Source of the DNA: [Clostridium] celerecrescens 18A
GTDB taxonomy: Bacteria; Bacillota; Clostridia; Lachnospirales; Lachnospiraceae
Direction: 5' to 3'
Length of the DNA stretch: 64,000 nucleotides
Assembly (NCBI RefSeq): GCF_002797975.1
Contig: NZ_PGET01000001.1
Coordinates: forward strand, 4,576,001-4,640,000
The notes beneath the pieces are model-generated. The model was not told where the DNA came from. It was given only the letters and a program-made list of their open reading frames with translations, and did not search any database. This document shows, in pieces, positions 1 to 8,132 of the stretch (its first letter is position 1; each line of letters begins with the position of its first letter). Both the position numbers and the translations under genes were made by a program.

Positions 1-1002
1 GACGAACTGGTAAAGGGAATTGTAGACAACGAGCTGGATACTTCAAATATCATGTTCTGCACTGATGATAAGCATGCCCGGGAGATACAGGTGGAAGGAC
101 ATATTAACTATAATGTTTCTAGAGCTGTAGAACTGGGGCTGGACCCCATGGAAGCGATTCAGATGGCAACGGTAAACACGGCGAAGCATTTTCGAATGGA
201 AGACGAAATCGGAAGCATTACTCCCGGACGATTGGCGGACATACTGCTTGTGGAAGACTGGCGTATTGTAAAACCTACCATGGTTATATTTGAGGGAAAG
301 GTTGTTGCGGCAGACGGTGAACTTCTGGACGAATGCAGGGTGAGCGATTATCCCGAGTGGATTAAGAATACGGTAATCCTAAAAAATAAGATTACTTCAG
401 ATTCCTTCCGGGCAGCATCAAAAAAAACAGATGGAACAACGGATATTCATGTAATTGATATGATTCCAAGGCAGATCATCAACCATCATATCATAAAAGA
501 GATGAAGGTGAAGAATGGTTCTGTTTTAACGGATGTGGATCAGGATATTCTTAAACTTGCAGTGGTAGAACGGTATGGAAAAAATGGCAATGTTGGCATT
601 GGATTTGTCCGTGGATTCCAGCTGAAGAAAGGGGCACTGGCCTATTCCATGTCCCATGACCACCATAATATCGTTGTAGTTGGGACGAATGATGAAGACA
701 TGGCGGTGGCAGTGAATGAAGTTGCCAGACGGAATGGTGGGCTTGCAGTAGCATGTGATGGCAGGATATTAAACAGCATGGAGCTGCCGATTGGAGGCCT
801 TATGAGTGAAAAACCAGCGGAAGAAGTGATGGCACAGCTGGATATTCTGAATGAGGATGCAAAAAACCTGGGCTGTGAGATGGAGGCCCCGTTTATGTCC
901 TTAAGTTTTATTTCACTTCCGACGGTTCCCGATCTTGGGCTGACGGATCTTGGGCTGGTGGATGTACTTGAACATAAACTGATTGAACTGGAGTTAGAAT
1001 AG
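1..1002 (+). CDS. ade: Adenine deaminase, 3' part (5' end outside window)
   Basis: The reading frame is open from base 1, so this is the C-terminal 333 residues of a longer protein. It should hydrolyse adenine to hypoxanthine and ammonia in purine salvage. The visible part begins near the end of the amidohydrolase barrel (MFCTDDKHA, then ATVNTAKHF and ITPGRLADI, typical of the returning strand of the composite domain) and continues into the C-terminal domain specific to adenine deaminases (SHDHHNIVVVGTNDEDM and GGLAVACDGRILNS). These motifs distinguish it from other amidohydrolases such as dihydroorotase. The metal-binding HxH motif would lie upstream of the window. A hairpin follows the stop codon. 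Confidence 0.9.
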   Translation, partial: DELVKGIVDNELDTSNIMFCTDDKHAREIQVEGHINYNVSRAVELGLDPMEAIQMATVNTAKHFRMEDEIGSITPGRLADILLVEDWRIVKPTMVIFEGKVVAADGELLDECRVSDYPEWIKNTVILKNKITSDSFRAASKKTDGTTDIHVIDMIPRQIINHHIIKEMKVKNGSVLTDVDQDILKLAVVERYGKNGNVGIGFVRGFQLKKGALAYSMSHDHHNIVVVGTNDEDMAVAVNEVARRNGGLAVACDGRILNSMELPIGGLMSEKPAEEVMAQLDILNEDAKNLGCEMEAPFMSLSFISLPTVPDLGLTDLGLVDVLEHKLIELELE

Positions 1003-1021
1003 AGAAGAGTTATTAATACCT

Positions 1022-1053
1022 TAAGGCTTCTGCATCTTTTTGCAGGGGCCTTA
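1022..1053 (+). terminator. Hairpin after adenine deaminase
   Basis: TAAGGC-tt-CTGCA pairs with TGCAG-g-GGCCTTA around a TCTTTT loop. There is no long T tract after it, so it is a weak terminator candidate that separates ade from the iron-transport operon. Confidence 0.4.
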
Positions 1054-1191
1054 TTGAGGCAGTAGATATCCGGTGTGCCCCCTGAAAAACCAAAAGTTTC
1101 CAGATAACGAAAATCCTTCACGCTATCCTATGAGGATTGACCGGAACCGGAATGCATTCATGTGTTTGTCGTGAAAAAATCAGTAAAGCTG

Positions 1192-1220
1192 TTGACAATA
1201 ATCATTTATAATAATATAAT
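1192..1220 (+). promoter_or_regulatory. Sigma-A promoter of the siderophore importer operon
   Basis: A perfect -35 TTGACA (1192-1197) is separated by 17 bp from a perfect -10 TATAAT (1215-1220). It lies 52 bp upstream of the substrate-binding protein gene and so should be strong unless repressed. Confidence 0.85.
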
Positions 1221-1228
1221 GTAAAAAA

Positions 1229-1244
1229 GTTAGTGGTAACTAAC
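1229..1244 (+). promoter_or_regulatory. Palindrome just downstream of the promoter, candidate iron-repressor operator
   Basis: GTTAGT-GGTA-ACTAAC is a perfect 6-bp-arm palindrome that starts 8 bp after the -10 box, over the expected transcription start. A repressor bound here would block the promoter. The TTAG...CTAA outline recalls DtxR/IdeR-family operators. A Fur-type site cannot be excluded, because the AT-rich promoter also contains AATAAT elements. The regulator's identity is inferred. Confidence 0.5.
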
Positions 1245-1271
1245 TAAATATATTATTAATGAGGAGATGAA

Positions 1272-2321
1272 ATGAAAAAAAACAACGTACTAAAAATAAC
1301 TACCATTATGGCAGCGGCCGTTTTAATGATGACAGCCTGCTCAAGTCCAAGCACTACAAAAACTAATGAAACCATTGAGACCGCTGAAACGACACAAGCT
1401 GAAACCACTGCAGCTGCTAAGAGTGAGGAAGCTTTAACGGTTGAAATCAAAGATATTCATGGTCTGGTGACAGTTCCTGTAAATCCTCAAAAGGTAATTT
1501 CTTTGGATAACAGAACTTATGAAACGTTATCAGACTGGGGAATTGAATTAGTCGCTGCCCCAAAGGGTGTAATGCCGGCGGATTCCCCATATGTAACCGA
1601 TGAGTCTGTTCTGGATATCGGAAATCACCGCGAACCGAATCTTGAGATTATAGCAGCTTCAGACCCTGACCTCGTAATCGTCGGTCAAAGATTTGCGTCC
1701 TATTATGAAGAAATAAAAAAGTTAGTGCCAAATGCAGTTGTTATTGATTTAAATTTTGATGTTTCTGAGGAAGCGGATACACCTGGAGAAAACTTAGTAA
1801 ACGGGCTTAAGGATTCCACTGTTGCACTTGGTAAAATCTTTAATAAAAATAAAGAAGCTGAACAATTGACAGCTGATTTTGATCAGGCGATCGAAGCTGC
1901 TAAATCTGCATATAACGGAACGGATACCATTATGAGTGTTGTAGTTTCCGGTGGAAATATCGGTTTTTCAGCTCCTCATTCCGGACGAGTTTGGGGGCCG
2001 ATGTATGAAGTGTTCGGCTGGGTTCCGGCATTAGATATAGACAATACGACTTCCGATCACCAAGGGGATGATATTTCTGTTGAAGCAATTGCACAAAGTA
2101 ATCCAGATTGGATTTTCGTATTAGATCGTGATGCTGCGGTATCTTCTACTACGGATGCGGTTCCTGCTCAGGATGTTATCGATCAATCACCTGCTCTTAA
2201 AAACGTAACGGCTGTTACGGAAGGACATATCGTTTATGCACCGGCTGATACTTACACAAATGAATCCATACAAACCTATCTGGAGTTATTTGGAGACCTT
2301 GCTAAGGCATTGGCTGAATAG
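1272..2321 (+). CDS. Siderophore/iron ABC transporter substrate-binding lipoprotein
   Basis: This is an extracytoplasmic receptor that captures a ferric siderophore and delivers it to the permease pair encoded downstream. The 349-residue protein has a lipoprotein signal peptide with lipobox MMTAC (Cys23 becomes the lipidated N-terminus), then a Thr/Glu-rich linker to about residue 55, then a periplasmic-binding fold of the FepB/BtuF class (VPVNPQKVISLDN; EIIAASDPDLVIVG). The closest known relatives are the FatB/CeuE/YclQ receptors for catecholate-type siderophores. The ATG is preceded by GAGGAG. It is the first gene of a four-gene operon. Codon use is visibly more AT-rich than in the ATPase and glpK genes downstream, which fits acquisition as a cassette. 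Confidence 0.88.
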   Translation: MKKNNVLKITTIMAAAVLMMTACSSPSTTKTNETIETAETTQAETTAAAKSEEALTVEIKDIHGLVTVPVNPQKVISLDNRTYETLSDWGIELVAAPKGVMPADSPYVTDESVLDIGNHREPNLEIIAASDPDLVIVGQRFASYYEEIKKLVPNAVVIDLNFDVSEEADTPGENLVNGLKDSTVALGKIFNKNKEAEQLTADFDQAIEAAKSAYNGTDTIMSVVVSGGNIGFSAPHSGRVWGPMYEVFGWVPALDIDNTTSDHQGDDISVEAIAQSNPDWIFVLDRDAAVSSTTDAVPAQDVIDQSPALKNVTAVTEGHIVYAPADTYTNESIQTYLELFGDLAKALAE

Positions 2322-2340
2322 TATATAGGAGTATAGCATA

Positions 2341-3354
2341 GTGTTGAAAAATACAGCGAAAAAAATGATTGGGGCTGGGAATTCTCAGCCCCAACGTTAT
2401 TATAACAATAAGATATGGACAAAACCTTTTATATCAGCGATTTTCGTTGTTATTATTTTAGGTATTATATCACTGTTTACCGGAGTTTATGATATACAGG
2501 GTCAAGTGGATGGAAGGGATATGTTTTTCATAACACGGGTACCTAGAACAGCTGCACTCATGCTTACCGGAGCTGCAATGTCAATGTCAGGACTGGTCAT
2601 GCAGCTTATTACACAAAATCGTTTAGTTGAGCCTACTACAACAGGGACGATTGAATGGTCGGGTTTGGGACTTCTTATTGTCTATTTATTTTTTCCGGCG
2701 CCAACTTTAGTTTTAAGAATGACTGGGGCAATCTTGTTTTCGTTTATAGGAACTATGATTTTCTTTTTGTTTTTGAGAAGAGTGAAACTTCGTTCGTCTT
2801 TAATTGTACCGATTATTGGAATGATGCTTGGAGCAGTTATTTCTGCATTTTCTACTTTTGTAGGACTTACCTTCCAGATGACGCAAAATATTGAAAGCTG
2901 GTTTGTAGGTTCGTTTGCAGCCGTTCAAGCCGGAAGATACGAATATTTATGGCTGATTATTATAGTTACTGGCCTTATTTTTATTTGTGCGGATAAGCTG
3001 ACGTTAGCCGGTCTGGGGGAAGATGTTGCTACAAGTCTTGGAGTAAATTATAATAAGATCATTATTTTGGGGACCGGCCTTATTTCTTTTGCAGTTGGAA
3101 TTGTAACGGCTGTTATTGGAAATTTACCTTTCTTAGGTTTAATTGTGCCCAATATTGTTTCCATGTACAGAGGAGATAATCTTAGGAGTAATCTGCCTTG
3201 GGTATGTGTGTTGGGAATGGGTGTAATAACTCTTTGTGACATAATTTCACGAACAATTATAATGCCTTTTGAAGTACCTGTCTCTTTGATCCTCGGAACA
3301 GTAGGGTCAATTGTATTTATTGTTATCTTATTGAGGCAAAGGAGGCTAAGATGA
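2341..3354 (+). CDS. FecCD-family iron-siderophore ABC permease, first subunit
   Basis: This is a membrane subunit of the siderophore importer: 337 residues with about nine or ten hydrophobic segments. Hallmarks of the FecCD family include VPRTAALMLTGAAMSMSGLVMQ near the N-terminus and the cytoplasmic coupling-loop region ATSLGV. The start is GTG at 2341, preceded by TAGGAG. It most resembles YclN/FatD-type subunits, which work as a heterodimer with a second permease; that partner is the next gene, which overlaps by 4 bp (ATGA), indicating translational coupling. Confidence 0.88.
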   Translation: MLKNTAKKMIGAGNSQPQRYYNNKIWTKPFISAIFVVIILGIISLFTGVYDIQGQVDGRDMFFITRVPRTAALMLTGAAMSMSGLVMQLITQNRLVEPTTTGTIEWSGLGLLIVYLFFPAPTLVLRMTGAILFSFIGTMIFFLFLRRVKLRSSLIVPIIGMMLGAVISAFSTFVGLTFQMTQNIESWFVGSFAAVQAGRYEYLWLIIIVTGLIFICADKLTLAGLGEDVATSLGVNYNKIIILGTGLISFAVGIVTAVIGNLPFLGLIVPNIVSMYRGDNLRSNLPWVCVLGMGVITLCDIISRTIIMPFEVPVSLILGTVGSIVFIVILLRQRRLR

Positions 3355-4391
3355 ACGGAATAGAATACAATACCAGCCTTCATCAGGAACGCAGATCAGC
3401 GAGAGCTTTTCGTTCTAAGAAAGAAGAAAAAAAATATTGGATTTTGTTGATAACATTGATTGTTTTGGGCGTTTTTGCTTCCTATGGACTATTGGTTTAT
3501 AATAATCCGGTTCCAATTGATTCTCCTTCTTTTCTCCCTGTTGTCAGAAGAAGGATGTTCGCTCTTACGGCAATGATCATTGCTGCAGTTTGTCAGAGTT
3601 TATCGACAGTCACTTTCCAATCGATTACAAGTAACAGGATAATAACCCCTTCCCTTTTAGGCTTTGAAGCACTTTACTCAACCATTCATACCAGTACCAT
3701 ATTTTTCTTTGGTGCCAGTGCCTTTATAAATTTTAGCGGGATTGGATCCTTTGTATTTCAAGTTGTAGTTATGGTCTTGATGTGCCTGATCCTTTATGGC
3801 TGGCTGCTATCCGGAAGGTATGGAAATTTACAGCTTATGCTTTTAGTTGGCGTTATTATGGGAACCGGGCTGAAGTCCTTATCATCTTTTATGAGAAGGC
3901 TTCTTGCGCCGTCAGAGTTTGATATTTTACAGGCAAGATTATTTGGCTCTGTCAACAATGCGGATTCGGAATATTTTCCTCTTGCAATTCCGGTTGTTAT
4001 AATTGTAGCACTACTTCTTCTTGCTTATTCTAAGAAGTTAAATGTTGTGTCACTTGGAAAAGATTGCTCTACTTCTTTGGGTGTCAAACATCAGGTCCAT
4101 GTAATTTATGCTCTGATTTTAGTATCTGTATTAATGTCAATTTCTACGGCTTTGGTTGGGCCGCTTACTTTTTATGGATTTTTAGTTGCAACTTTAAGTT
4201 ATCAGGCGGCGCCGACATATGACCACAGATATATTTTTCCAATGGCTCTTGCGATTGGATTCTTGATAATAACAGGAGCATACTTTTTCATGTACCATAT
4301 ATTCAGGGCTCAAGGTGTAGTTTCAGTTATTATCGAGATGTTTGGCGGAATAGCATTTTTAATCGTGATTTTAAGGAAAGGTACTCTATGA
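3351..4391 (+). CDS. FecCD-family iron-siderophore ABC permease, second subunit
   Basis: This is the second permease subunit, 346 residues, multi-spanning. It corresponds to YclO/FatC-type proteins. Family signs are RRRMFALTAMIIAAVCQSLS, the STSLGV coupling-loop motif near residue 240, and FYGFLVATLSYQA. A basic cytoplasmic N-terminus of about 30 residues precedes the first membrane helix. It overlaps the preceding permease and the following ATPase gene by 4 bp each, so the three are almost certainly co-translated. Confidence 0.87.
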   Translation: MNGIEYNTSLHQERRSARAFRSKKEEKKYWILLITLIVLGVFASYGLLVYNNPVPIDSPSFLPVVRRRMFALTAMIIAAVCQSLSTVTFQSITSNRIITPSLLGFEALYSTIHTSTIFFFGASAFINFSGIGSFVFQVVVMVLMCLILYGWLLSGRYGNLQLMLLVGVIMGTGLKSLSSFMRRLLAPSEFDILQARLFGSVNNADSEYFPLAIPVVIIVALLLLAYSKKLNVVSLGKDCSTSLGVKHQVHVIYALILVSVLMSISTALVGPLTFYGFLVATLSYQAAPTYDHRYIFPMALAIGFLIITGAYFFMYHIFRAQGVVSVIIEMFGGIAFLIVILRKGTL

Positions 4392-5137
4392 TAATAATTG
4401 ATAATGCCAGAAAATCGTATGATGAGGTAGAAATAGGACCTTTGGATATCAAAATACCAAAAGCAGGTCTCACTTCTTTGATCGGACCAAATGGTGCTGG
4501 AAAATCCACCACACTTTTGATGATAGGAAGACTTTTGGATATGGAAGAAGGCCATATTAAGGTGGCTGATATGGATGTTACTGAATCGAAATCAGAGGAC
4601 TTAGCAAAAGTATTAACTATTTTGCGTCAGGAAAATCATTTTGTAACGAGGCTTACTGTCAGACAGCTGGCTGGATTTGGGCGTTTTCCTTATTCAAAAG
4701 GAAGATTAACAAAAGAGGATGAAGCCATTATTTCTAAATATATTGATTTTTTAGAGTTGACTGATTTAGAAAACAGATACTTGGATGAGCTTTCCGGCGG
4801 CCAAAGGCAAAGAGCATATGTGGCAATGGTTTTGTGCCAGGAGACGGAATATGTACTTTTAGACGAACCTTTGAACAATCTTGACGTTGCCCGTTCTGTT
4901 CAGATGATGGAGCATTTGAAGCATGCGGCCAATGAATTTGGACGAACAATTGTTGCTGTTATGCATGATATTAATTTTGCGGCCAAATATTCTGATCGAA
5001 TCTGTGCGATGAAAAACGGACGAATTGCCGCTTTTGGAACGGTAGATCAGATTATGGATTCAAACGTTTTGACCGATATTTTTGAAACAAAAATTGAAAT
5101 TATCAATGGACCCTATGGGCCAATAGCAATTTATTGA
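4388..5137 (+). CDS. Iron-siderophore ABC transporter ATP-binding protein
   Basis: This ATPase powers the importer encoded by the three genes before it. It has 249 residues with Walker A GPNGAGKST (about 34-42), Q-loop region LRQENHF, signature LSGGQRQR (about 137), Walker B YVLLDEP and the switch histidine in AVMHDINFAA. It belongs to the FepC/YclP class (COG4604-like). The ATG overlaps the preceding stop codon (ATGA). It is the last gene of the operon. No strong T-rich terminator follows before the structured leader of the P-type ATPase. Confidence 0.9.
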   Translation: MIIIDNARKSYDEVEIGPLDIKIPKAGLTSLIGPNGAGKSTTLLMIGRLLDMEEGHIKVADMDVTESKSEDLAKVLTILRQENHFVTRLTVRQLAGFGRFPYSKGRLTKEDEAIISKYIDFLELTDLENRYLDELSGGQRQRAYVAMVLCQETEYVLLDEPLNNLDVARSVQMMEHLKHAANEFGRTIVAVMHDINFAAKYSDRICAMKNGRIAAFGTVDQIMDSNVLTDIFETKIEIINGPYGPIAIY

Positions 5138-5223
5138 GTTAGTGCCTGCTATCCGGTCCAAGTGAACAGCAAGCTAAAATCATTCATGAAATTCACTACC
5201 TGTCTCATAACATAGTATAGGTT

Positions 5224-5302
5224 ATCAGAAATGGACTTCAGATTTCTGATAGAAGGGCTGCCTTTCAGCCCGCCCATCTGATTATCGGAAGCAGTCCGAT
5301 AA
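5224..5302 (+). promoter_or_regulatory. Three consecutive perfect hairpins in the leader of the P-type ATPase gene
   Basis: Hairpin 1 is ATCAGAAAT/ATTTCTGAT (5224-5250), hairpin 2 is GGGCTG-CCTTT-CAGCCC (5255-5271), and hairpin 3 is TTATCGGA-AGCAG-TCCGATAA (5282-5302). The ribosome binding site AGGAAGGAG follows about 10 nt later. None has a T tract, so they are not ordinary terminators. They could form a cis-acting RNA that controls the ATPase, but no known riboswitch consensus is recognised. Confidence 0.5.
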
Positions 5303-5328
5303 CATGAGAAACAGGAAGGAGCGTCAGA

Positions 5329-7935
5329 ATGGAAGAATGGTTTCGTTTATCAGAGGATGAGGCCCTTGCTAAGCTCGGCGCAGGCAGGAACGGCCTGGAT
5401 TCCAGAGAGGTCCTGAAGCGCAGGCAGTTATATGGTCCAAATACACTAAAGAAGGCGGAACGCAAAAGCGCTTTCCAGGTGTTTTTGGACCAGTTTAAAG
5501 ACCTGTTGGTCATCATCCTGATTATAGCAGCAGTGATTTCTATGATATCCGGTGACGTGGAAAGCACAGGAGTGATTTTTGCAGTGCTTCTGCTGAATGC
5601 GGTTTTAGGGACCGTGGAGCACCAGAAGGCAGAGAAGTCCTTAGACAGTCTTATGGCCCTATCGTCACCGGTAGCAAAGGTGATAAGAGAGGGAAAAAAG
5701 CAGGAAATTTTTTCAGGGGAGATCGTCCCTGGGGATCTTCTGCTCTTGGAAGCAGGGGATATGGTAGCGGCAGACGGCCGGATCCTGGAAAATTATTCTC
5801 TTTTGGTCAATGAAAGCTCCCTGACCGGAGAATCGATTAATGTGGAGAAGCAGACGGGAAGGATACGGGAGAAAAAGGTACCTTTGGCCGAGCAGACGAA
5901 TATGGTGTTTTCCGGTTCCCTGGTGGCAGCAGGCAGGGCAAAAGTACTGATCACAGGTACCGGAATGGATACGGAAATCGGCAGGATCGCTTCCCTTATG
6001 AATGACACCGGGGAAAAAAAGACACCTCTTCAGGTAAGCTTAGACCAGTTCGGAAGCAGGCTGGCGGCAGCGATCCTGTTTATTTGTGCGGTGGTTTTCG
6101 GCCTTAGCATCTACCGGAGGATGCCGGTTTTAGATTCCCTGATGTTTGCCGTAGCCCTGGCGGTTGCAGCGATTCCGGAAGCGTTAAGTTCCATTGTCAC
6201 CATCGTTCAGGCAATGGGCACACAGAAAATGGCAGGAGAGAATGCCATCATAAAGGATTTAAAGGCAGTGGAAAGCCTTGGCTGCGTTTCCGTCATCTGC
6301 TCCGATAAGACGGGAACATTGACACAAAACCGCATGACCGTACAGCAAATCTACGTAAACAGCCGGCTTTACCCTCCGGAACTCTTAAACAAAGAGGTTC
6401 CGGTACATAAGTATCTGTTGTATGATGCTGTTTTAAATAATGATTCCGCTTACATAGAAGGAAAGCTGTTGGGGGACCCGACGGAAGCCGCACTGGTACA
6501 GATGGCCGAAAGGGCGGGGATAAACGAGGAAGCAATGAAATCCTATTACCCCAGAGCAGGGGAGATCCCCTTTGATTCCCAGAGAAAGCTTATGAGCACC
6601 ATGCACAGGGTCGAAGGAAAAAGGGTCCTGTTTACAAAGGGAGCGGTGGATGTGCTGCTTCCCAGGATCAGCTATATTTGGACAGGGGAAGGGATCCGCC
6701 ACGTGAGGGAGGGGGACCGGCAGAACCTAATGGAGCAGAACATGGAATTTTCCAAACAGGGACTCAGGGTTTTGACCTTTGCCTGCCGGGAAATGAATGA
6801 AGATGAAAGGCTGACGGAAAAATCGGAGGCCGGCTATACCTTTCTTGGAATGGTTGCGATGATGGATCCGCCCCGTCCGGAAACAAGGAATGCGGTGTTA
6901 AACGCCAGAAGAGCAGGCATCCGCCCGGTTATGATTACAGGAGACCATAAGATCACTGCATCTGCCATAGCGGAGAAAATAGGCATTCTGGGAGATGATG
7001 ATATGGCAGTCAGCGGACCGGAGCTTGATGATATGCCGGAGGAGGAATTGAGCCGTAAACTGGAGCACATCAGTGTCTATGCCAGGGTTTCGCCGGAGCA
7101 TAAAATACGGATCGTCCGCTCCTGGCAGAAAAAAGGCCACATTGTAGCCATGACAGGAGATGGGGTCAATGACGCTCCGGCCTTAAAACAGGCGGACATC
7201 GGGGTTGCCATGGGAAAAATGGGGACAGAAGTGTCAAAGGATGCCTCTGCCATGATCCTGACAGATGATAACTTTGCAACCATTATTAAGGCGGTTGCCA
7301 ATGGCCGTAATGTTTACCGAAACATCCGGAATGCCATTAAATTTCTTTTATCAGGAAATATGGCTGGGATACTATGTGTCTTGTATACATCCTTTCTGGC
7401 TCTTCCCCCTCCCTTTGCGCCGGTTCACTTACTGTTTATCAACCTTCTGACCGACTCTCTTCCGGCCATTGCCATAGGCATGGAAAAGGCGGAGGCGGAC
7501 TTATTGGCCCAAAAGCCCAGGAATCCCAAAGAAGGAATCTTAACAAAGCGCTTTGTCCTTCAGGTGCTGCTTCAGGGGGCCCTCATAGCGGGTTGTACCA
7601 TGACCTCCTACCATACAGGCATGGTGACCGGAAGCGAGGCTGCTGCCAGTACCATGGCATTTTCCACCCTGACCCTGGCGAGGCTGTTCCACGGCTTTAA
7701 CTGCAGAAGCGGCCATTCCATCTTAAAGATAGGTTTTAAAAGCAATTTGTGGAGCATTATGGCCTTTGAGGCAGGAGCCATCCTTTTGGCTGCGGTTCTG
7801 TTCATACCAAGGCTTCATACCTTTTTTTACGTGGCAGATTTAACCGTAAGGCAGTTTATCACCATTTTCATATTTGCAATTATTCCTACGCTTGTAATCC
7901 AGGCATTTAAGACGATAAGAGAGAGTCTTCATTAG
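5329..7935 (+). CDS. Cation-translocating P-type ATPase, Ca2+-ATPase type (P2A)
   Basis: This membrane pump uses ATP to export a cation, most likely Ca2+. It has 868 residues: cation_ATPase_N (about 5-70), two membrane helices, the actuator domain with TGES (166-169), helices 3-4 carrying the ion-site motif PEALSS (283-288), phosphorylation site DKTGTLT with Asp326, nucleotide-binding domain, the hinge GDGVND (near 610) and six C-terminal helices. The PEALSSIVTIV version of the helix-4 motif is the one seen in bacterial PMR1/SERCA-like Ca2+ pumps such as Listeria LMCA1; heavy-metal pumps have CPC. There is no N-terminal metal-binding domain. The start ATG lies 5-6 nt after AGGAAGGAG. The gene stands alone, behind a structured leader. 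Confidence 0.9.
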   Translation: MEEWFRLSEDEALAKLGAGRNGLDSREVLKRRQLYGPNTLKKAERKSAFQVFLDQFKDLLVIILIIAAVISMISGDVESTGVIFAVLLLNAVLGTVEHQKAEKSLDSLMALSSPVAKVIREGKKQEIFSGEIVPGDLLLLEAGDMVAADGRILENYSLLVNESSLTGESINVEKQTGRIREKKVPLAEQTNMVFSGSLVAAGRAKVLITGTGMDTEIGRIASLMNDTGEKKTPLQVSLDQFGSRLAAAILFICAVVFGLSIYRRMPVLDSLMFAVALAVAAIPEALSSIVTIVQAMGTQKMAGENAIIKDLKAVESLGCVSVICSDKTGTLTQNRMTVQQIYVNSRLYPPELLNKEVPVHKYLLYDAVLNNDSAYIEGKLLGDPTEAALVQMAERAGINEEAMKSYYPRAGEIPFDSQRKLMSTMHRVEGKRVLFTKGAVDVLLPRISYIWTGEGIRHVREGDRQNLMEQNMEFSKQGLRVLTFACREMNEDERLTEKSEAGYTFLGMVAMMDPPRPETRNAVLNARRAGIRPVMITGDHKITASAIAEKIGILGDDDMAVSGPELDDMPEEELSRKLEHISVYARVSPEHKIRIVRSWQKKGHIVAMTGDGVNDAPALKQADIGVAMGKMGTEVSKDASAMILTDDNFATIIKAVANGRNVYRNIRNAIKFLLSGNMAGILCVLYTSFLALPPPFAPVHLLFINLLTDSLPAIAIGMEKAEADLLAQKPRNPKEGILTKRFVLQVLLQGALIAGCTMTSYHTGMVTGSEAAASTMAFSTLTLARLFHGFNCRSGHSILKIGFKSNLWSIMAFEAGAILLAAVLFIPRLHTFFYVADLTVRQFITIFIFAIIPTLVIQAFKTIRESLH

Positions 7936-7955
7936 GAAAATAGCAGCCTGAAAAC

Positions 7956-7984
7956 TTGACATAATTTTTGCTCCATGGTACTAT
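7956..7984 (+). promoter_or_regulatory. Promoter of glpK
   Basis: TTGACA (7956-7961), a 17-bp spacer and TACTAT (7979-7984), close to the sigma-A consensus. Transcripts would start near 7991 and enter the hairpin leader at 8019. Confidence 0.75.
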
Positions 7985-8018
7985 TAAGTATACATAAATA
8001 GTTAGCCTAAGAGATGAC

Positions 8019-8070
8019 AGAGCCAGGTGATGAGTGCGGGTAACCGTTCATTTCCAAGGCTCTTTCTTTA
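8019..8070 (+). promoter_or_regulatory. glpK leader hairpin with T-rich tail, candidate G3P-responsive antiterminator
   Basis: AGAGCC (8019-8024) pairs with GGCTCT (8058-8063), followed by TTCTTT. Inside the loop is a mini-hairpin CGG-GTAA-CCG, then GTTCATTTCC. The same arrangement (inner hairpin with a GNRA loop, CCGTTyATTTmC, outer stem, T run) occurs at 10431-10484 ahead of the G3P oxidoreductase operon. In Firmicutes glpFK and glpD leaders are controlled by GlpP, an RNA-binding antiterminator that responds to glycerol-3-phosphate; the assignment here is inferred from position and from the shared motif. No glpP gene lies in this window. Confidence 0.6.
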
Positions 8071-8132
8071 TCCCTTGAGAAAATTTTAACAAGGAATAAA
8101 ATCCGGGGCGTTTACTGGAAGGGGAAGGAACT

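Noticed and set aside
642..1121. 159-residue minus-strand open frame over adenine deaminase
   Set aside because: Antisense shadow; the plus-strand frame encodes clear family motifs.
5138..5328. yybP-ykoY manganese riboswitch ahead of the P-type ATPase
   Set aside because: The hallmark GGGGAGUA loop of the class is absent; only generic hairpins are present.
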